DNA from: Emticicia aquatilis
GTDB lineage: Bacteria; Bacteroidota; Bacteroidia; Cytophagales; Spirosomataceae
DNA: 64,000 nucleotides
Direction of reading: 5' to 3'
NCBI RefSeq assembly: GCF_014644295.1
Contig: NZ_BMKK01000004.1
Coordinates: 124,001 to 188,000 of the forward strand
Made by a program: the position numbers and the translations under genes. This document shows positions 62,065 to 64,000 of the stretch, in pieces. How positions within the stretch are numbered: the stretch's first letter is position 1; each line of letters starts with the position of its first letter. The notes below the pieces were generated by a model. The model was given only the letters and a program-made list of their open reading frames with translations, was not told the DNA's origin and made no database searches.

Positions 62065-63138
62065 ATGGTATTGAAAAGAAAATTTTATACAGTTAGTGCC
62101 TTGATTTGTGGCAGTTTGATTTGGGGAGAATTTTTGATTTCGTGTAAGTCAAAAAAAGTTATTGAAGAGCCAGTCCCCGTGGTTGAAACAGATTATCCGA
62201 AAGCTTACGTCGTAAACGGTGGTAGCAATACTATTTCAATAGTAGATTTGAATGAATTAAGCGTTAAAAACATCATTCAATTGACCGAAATTGGCCGTTT
62301 CCCGCACCACATTAATATGTCGGCTGATGGTAAAAAACTGGCAGTAGCAACACCCGAATATGACTTTACACTTGGGCATACGGCCTTACATAACGCAACC
62401 GATAAAAAAGGTGGAATAGCGGTCATTGATACAAAAACTGGTGGTACATTACTAAAAATGGCATTACCAAATGTCAATTTCAATGCAGTTTTTAGTGCTG
62501 ATGGTAGTGAAATTTGGTCGGCAAGTGCAACTCATTCGGGTGAAATGTTTATCTATGATGCAACTAACGGTGTTTTGAAAACTAAAGTAGCTCTTGGAGC
62601 CGACCCAAGCGAAGTTGTGTTTTCGAAAGATGGAAAATATGCTTTTGTGGCATTGGGCGAAAGTAGTTTTGTTTATGTGTTAAACACTCAAACAAAAGCC
62701 ATAATAAAGACAATAAAAGTAGATGCTTTTCCGACCAATGTGTGGGCAGGAGCTGATGACAAAATCTATGTTGAAAACAAAGTTGCTTTGACAATTAATA
62801 TTATCGACCCAAAAACATTAAGTGTAGTAGAGTATTTGGATGTTAATTTTGCCCCAGGCCAAATGGCTTATAATCAAACACTTAATGAGTTATGGATTTG
62901 CCAAGCAGCCCAAAATAAAGTAGCTTATTTTGAACGAAAAAATAATCTATGGAGTTTGAAAGGAACAATCATCACTGGCGATGATGCACACGCAATTACG
63001 TTTTCTAAGGATATGAAACGAGCATTTATTGTCAATCAAAGAGGAAATACGGTTTCGGTGATTGATGCCAGTACTCATACAAAAACAAAGGATATTTCGG
63101 TTGGTAGTCAGCCCAACGGAATTGTATTGAAAGAATAA
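62065..63138 (+). CDS. YncE-like beta-propeller lipoprotein, second copy
   Basis: This 357-residue lipoprotein has a lipobox at about residue 27 (FLISCKSKK). The propeller follows, with AYVVNGGSNTISIVDLN, GKYAFVALGESSFVYVLN and SVIDASTHTKTKDISVG. It is a paralogue of the 54169-55224 protein over its whole length. The His-rich sites FPHHINMSADG and LGHTALHNATDKKG, and DAHAITFSKD near the end, are conserved between the copies. Gene context on both sides is metal-related. Function is unknown. Confidence 0.82.
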   Translation: MVLKRKFYTVSALICGSLIWGEFLISCKSKKVIEEPVPVVETDYPKAYVVNGGSNTISIVDLNELSVKNIIQLTEIGRFPHHINMSADGKKLAVATPEYDFTLGHTALHNATDKKGGIAVIDTKTGGTLLKMALPNVNFNAVFSADGSEIWSASATHSGEMFIYDATNGVLKTKVALGADPSEVVFSKDGKYAFVALGESSFVYVLNTQTKAIIKTIKVDAFPTNVWAGADDKIYVENKVALTINIIDPKTLSVVEYLDVNFAPGQMAYNQTLNELWICQAAQNKVAYFERKNNLWSLKGTIITGDDAHAITFSKDMKRAFIVNQRGNTVSVIDASTHTKTKDISVGSQPNGIVLKE

Positions 63139-63182
63139 AATTTTATAAACTATAAATCGTGGCGACGAACCGCAATAAAACA

Positions 63183-63536
63183 ATGAAAAAAGCAATTTCA
63201 ATTTTAACTATTTTGCTGACTATCAGCATATTAACATTTGCAATTGAACCACCAAAAACTGCTGAAGTAAAAATCAAAACATCAGCTAAATGTGGTATGT
63301 GCAAAAAGCGTATCGAGAGAGATTTGGGCGTTTCAAAAGGAATTGTTAATTCTAACTTAAACTTAGACGACAAAGTTGTAACGATTACTTACAACACAAA
63401 AAAGACAAGTCCAGAAAAAATCAAAGAAGTGATTTCAAAAATTGGTTATGATGCAGATGAAGTTGTAGCCGACCAAAAATCGCACGATGCTTTGCCAAGT
63501 TGTTGTCAGAAAACAGCTGCTGCTCACAAAGATTAA
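63183..63536 (+). CDS. Secreted HMA (heavy-metal-associated) domain protein
   Basis: This 117-residue protein starts at ATG 63183; a GTG 24 bases upstream is not preferred. It has a signal peptide (KKAISILTILLTISILTFA) and an HMA fold with CGMC in TSAKCGMCKKRIERDLGVS. A Cys/His tail follows: LPSCCQKTAAAHKD. HMA domains bind Cu+, Zn2+ or Hg2+. As a secreted HMA protein it would act as a periplasmic metal chaperone or MerP-like carrier. It is the last gene of the copper island. Confidence 0.85.
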   Translation: MKKAISILTILLTISILTFAIEPPKTAEVKIKTSAKCGMCKKRIERDLGVSKGIVNSNLNLDDKVVTITYNTKKTSPEKIKEVISKIGYDADEVVADQKSHDALPSCCQKTAAAHKD

Positions 63537-63570
63537 TCCTTTGTTCTTTTGGTATAAAACACAAAAGAAA

Positions 63571-64000
63571 CTATGAGTCTATTACAGCAGTACGATACGC
63601 CGAAGCGGAACGGGGCGGTTCAAAGAACTTGAATACCACTTCGGGGCGGCGTGCGTACTGTTCGAGCATAATTTTGGGTGTGGTATTAGCAAACTGCTTA
63701 AAATCTTTGGCTAAATGGTAATAATCAGTATATCCAAAATTCAAGGCAACTGTCAGCCAGTCAGTACCAGGATTTGTCTCTTTGTATAGAAAAGTTTGAT
63801 AAAAACGATTGATACGACTGTAAAATTTAGGACTTACCCCCATTCGTTCGGCAAAACGACGCTCAAATTGTCGAGGGCTTAGGCAAGCTTGGTCAGCGAG
63901 CCAATTTAACGAAAAATGGGTTGGATTCGTAAGCAACAATTCGCCAATTTTATCAATTTGATTGGCATCATTTTTTAAGGCTCTGACTTTTTTTAGAAAG
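63571..64000 (-). CDS. AraC family transcriptional regulator, partial (runs off right end)
   Basis: The open frame continues to the end of the window with no start visible; 143 C-terminal residues are seen. The AraC/XylS HTH pair is complete: FSLNWLADQACLSPRQFERRF as the first, and WLTVALNFGYTDYYHLAKDF as the second. The family segment NTTPKIMLEQ follows, then a short tail. The N-terminal ligand domain lies outside the window. It converges on the HMA-protein gene at the end of the copper island, and a link to copper is not shown. Confidence 0.85.
   Translation of the reverse strand, partial: FLKKVRALKNDANQIDKIGELLLTNPTHFSLNWLADQACLSPRQFERRFAERMGVSPKFYSRINRFYQTFLYKETNPGTDWLTVALNFGYTDYYHLAKDFKQFANTTPKIMLEQYARRPEVVFKFFEPPRSASAYRTAVIDS

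Noticed and set aside
63159-63182. GTG start of the secreted HMA protein
   Set aside because: The ATG at 63183 begins a standard signal peptide, and the extra residues are polar and unconserved in kind.
1-64000. CRISPR arrays, rRNA and tRNA genes
   Set aside because: No regularly spaced identical repeats with unique spacers, and no cloverleaf-like or rRNA-like stretches were seen in the intergenic gaps; a tRNA scan would settle the latter.

Overview
This window is AT-rich chromosomal DNA of a Bacteroidota bacterium, most likely a Cytophagales member (Emticicia/Spirosoma-like; this genus-level guess is inference). The evidence is the gene content: the cluster parA-parB-DUF5683-dapB-lepB, a Suf operon with SufT and a bacilliredoxin, FtsX-like permease next to rbfA, WbqC, HYC_CC_PP, DUF2911, DUF3347 and a TonB receptor with a carboxypeptidase-like N-terminal domain. 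Starts lack Shine-Dalgarno sequences, and several genes have the Bacteroidota -7 element TAnnTTTG. No rRNA, tRNA, CRISPR array or transposase gene was seen.

Layout. (1) 1-5.9 kb: three tandem small genes (the first cut by the window edge) for double-glycine-leader peptides with Cys/Thr/Pro-rich cores, followed by a C39-peptidase ABC exporter, a TolC-like outer membrane factor and an HlyD-like adaptor. This is a self-contained peptide secretion cassette with no visible modification enzyme. (2) 5.9-15.2 kb: DUF486 membrane protein, a prephenate dehydrogenase that looks like fungal Tyr1, a WcaF-like acetyltransferase, a WecA/TagO-like transferase, guaA, an MBOAT plus SGNH-like pair and a LolC/E-like permease. 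(3) 15.2-40.3 kb: mostly minus-strand housekeeping genes: nucleoside/sugar transporter and oxidoreductase, an orphan radical SAM/SPASM protein, M1 peptidase, permease-rbfA, rpiB, LOG protein, a Suf operon carrying an embedded toxin-antitoxin pair, clpC, a large OmpA-family protein, tsaC/Sua5, GNAT and truA. (4) 40.3-40.7 kb: an AT-rich gap with DnaA-box-like sites inside 21-bp direct repeats. Gene direction flips here, so it is a candidate replication origin/centromere region next to parAB. (5) 40.7-48.4 kb: parA, parB, DUF5683, dapB, lepB, ung, apaG, fumC, csaA. (6) 48.4-63.5 kb: a copper-handling island on the plus strand: HYC_CC_PP protein, an HMA-AraC fusion regulator, metal-binding secreted protein, CopA P-type ATPase, PepSY, DUF2911, two YncE-like lipoproteins, two multicopper oxidases, DUF3347, a TonB receptor and an HMA protein. 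A second AraC gene runs off the right edge.

The island genes fit together as follows. CopA would export copper from the cytoplasm, multicopper oxidases would oxidise Cu(I) in the periplasm, HMA/HMBD proteins would buffer the metal, and the AraC fusion would sense it. Other noteworthy signals are a 190-bp element with matched 22-bp inverted ends, and a recurring class of intergenic short-word repeats often arranged as inverted copies.
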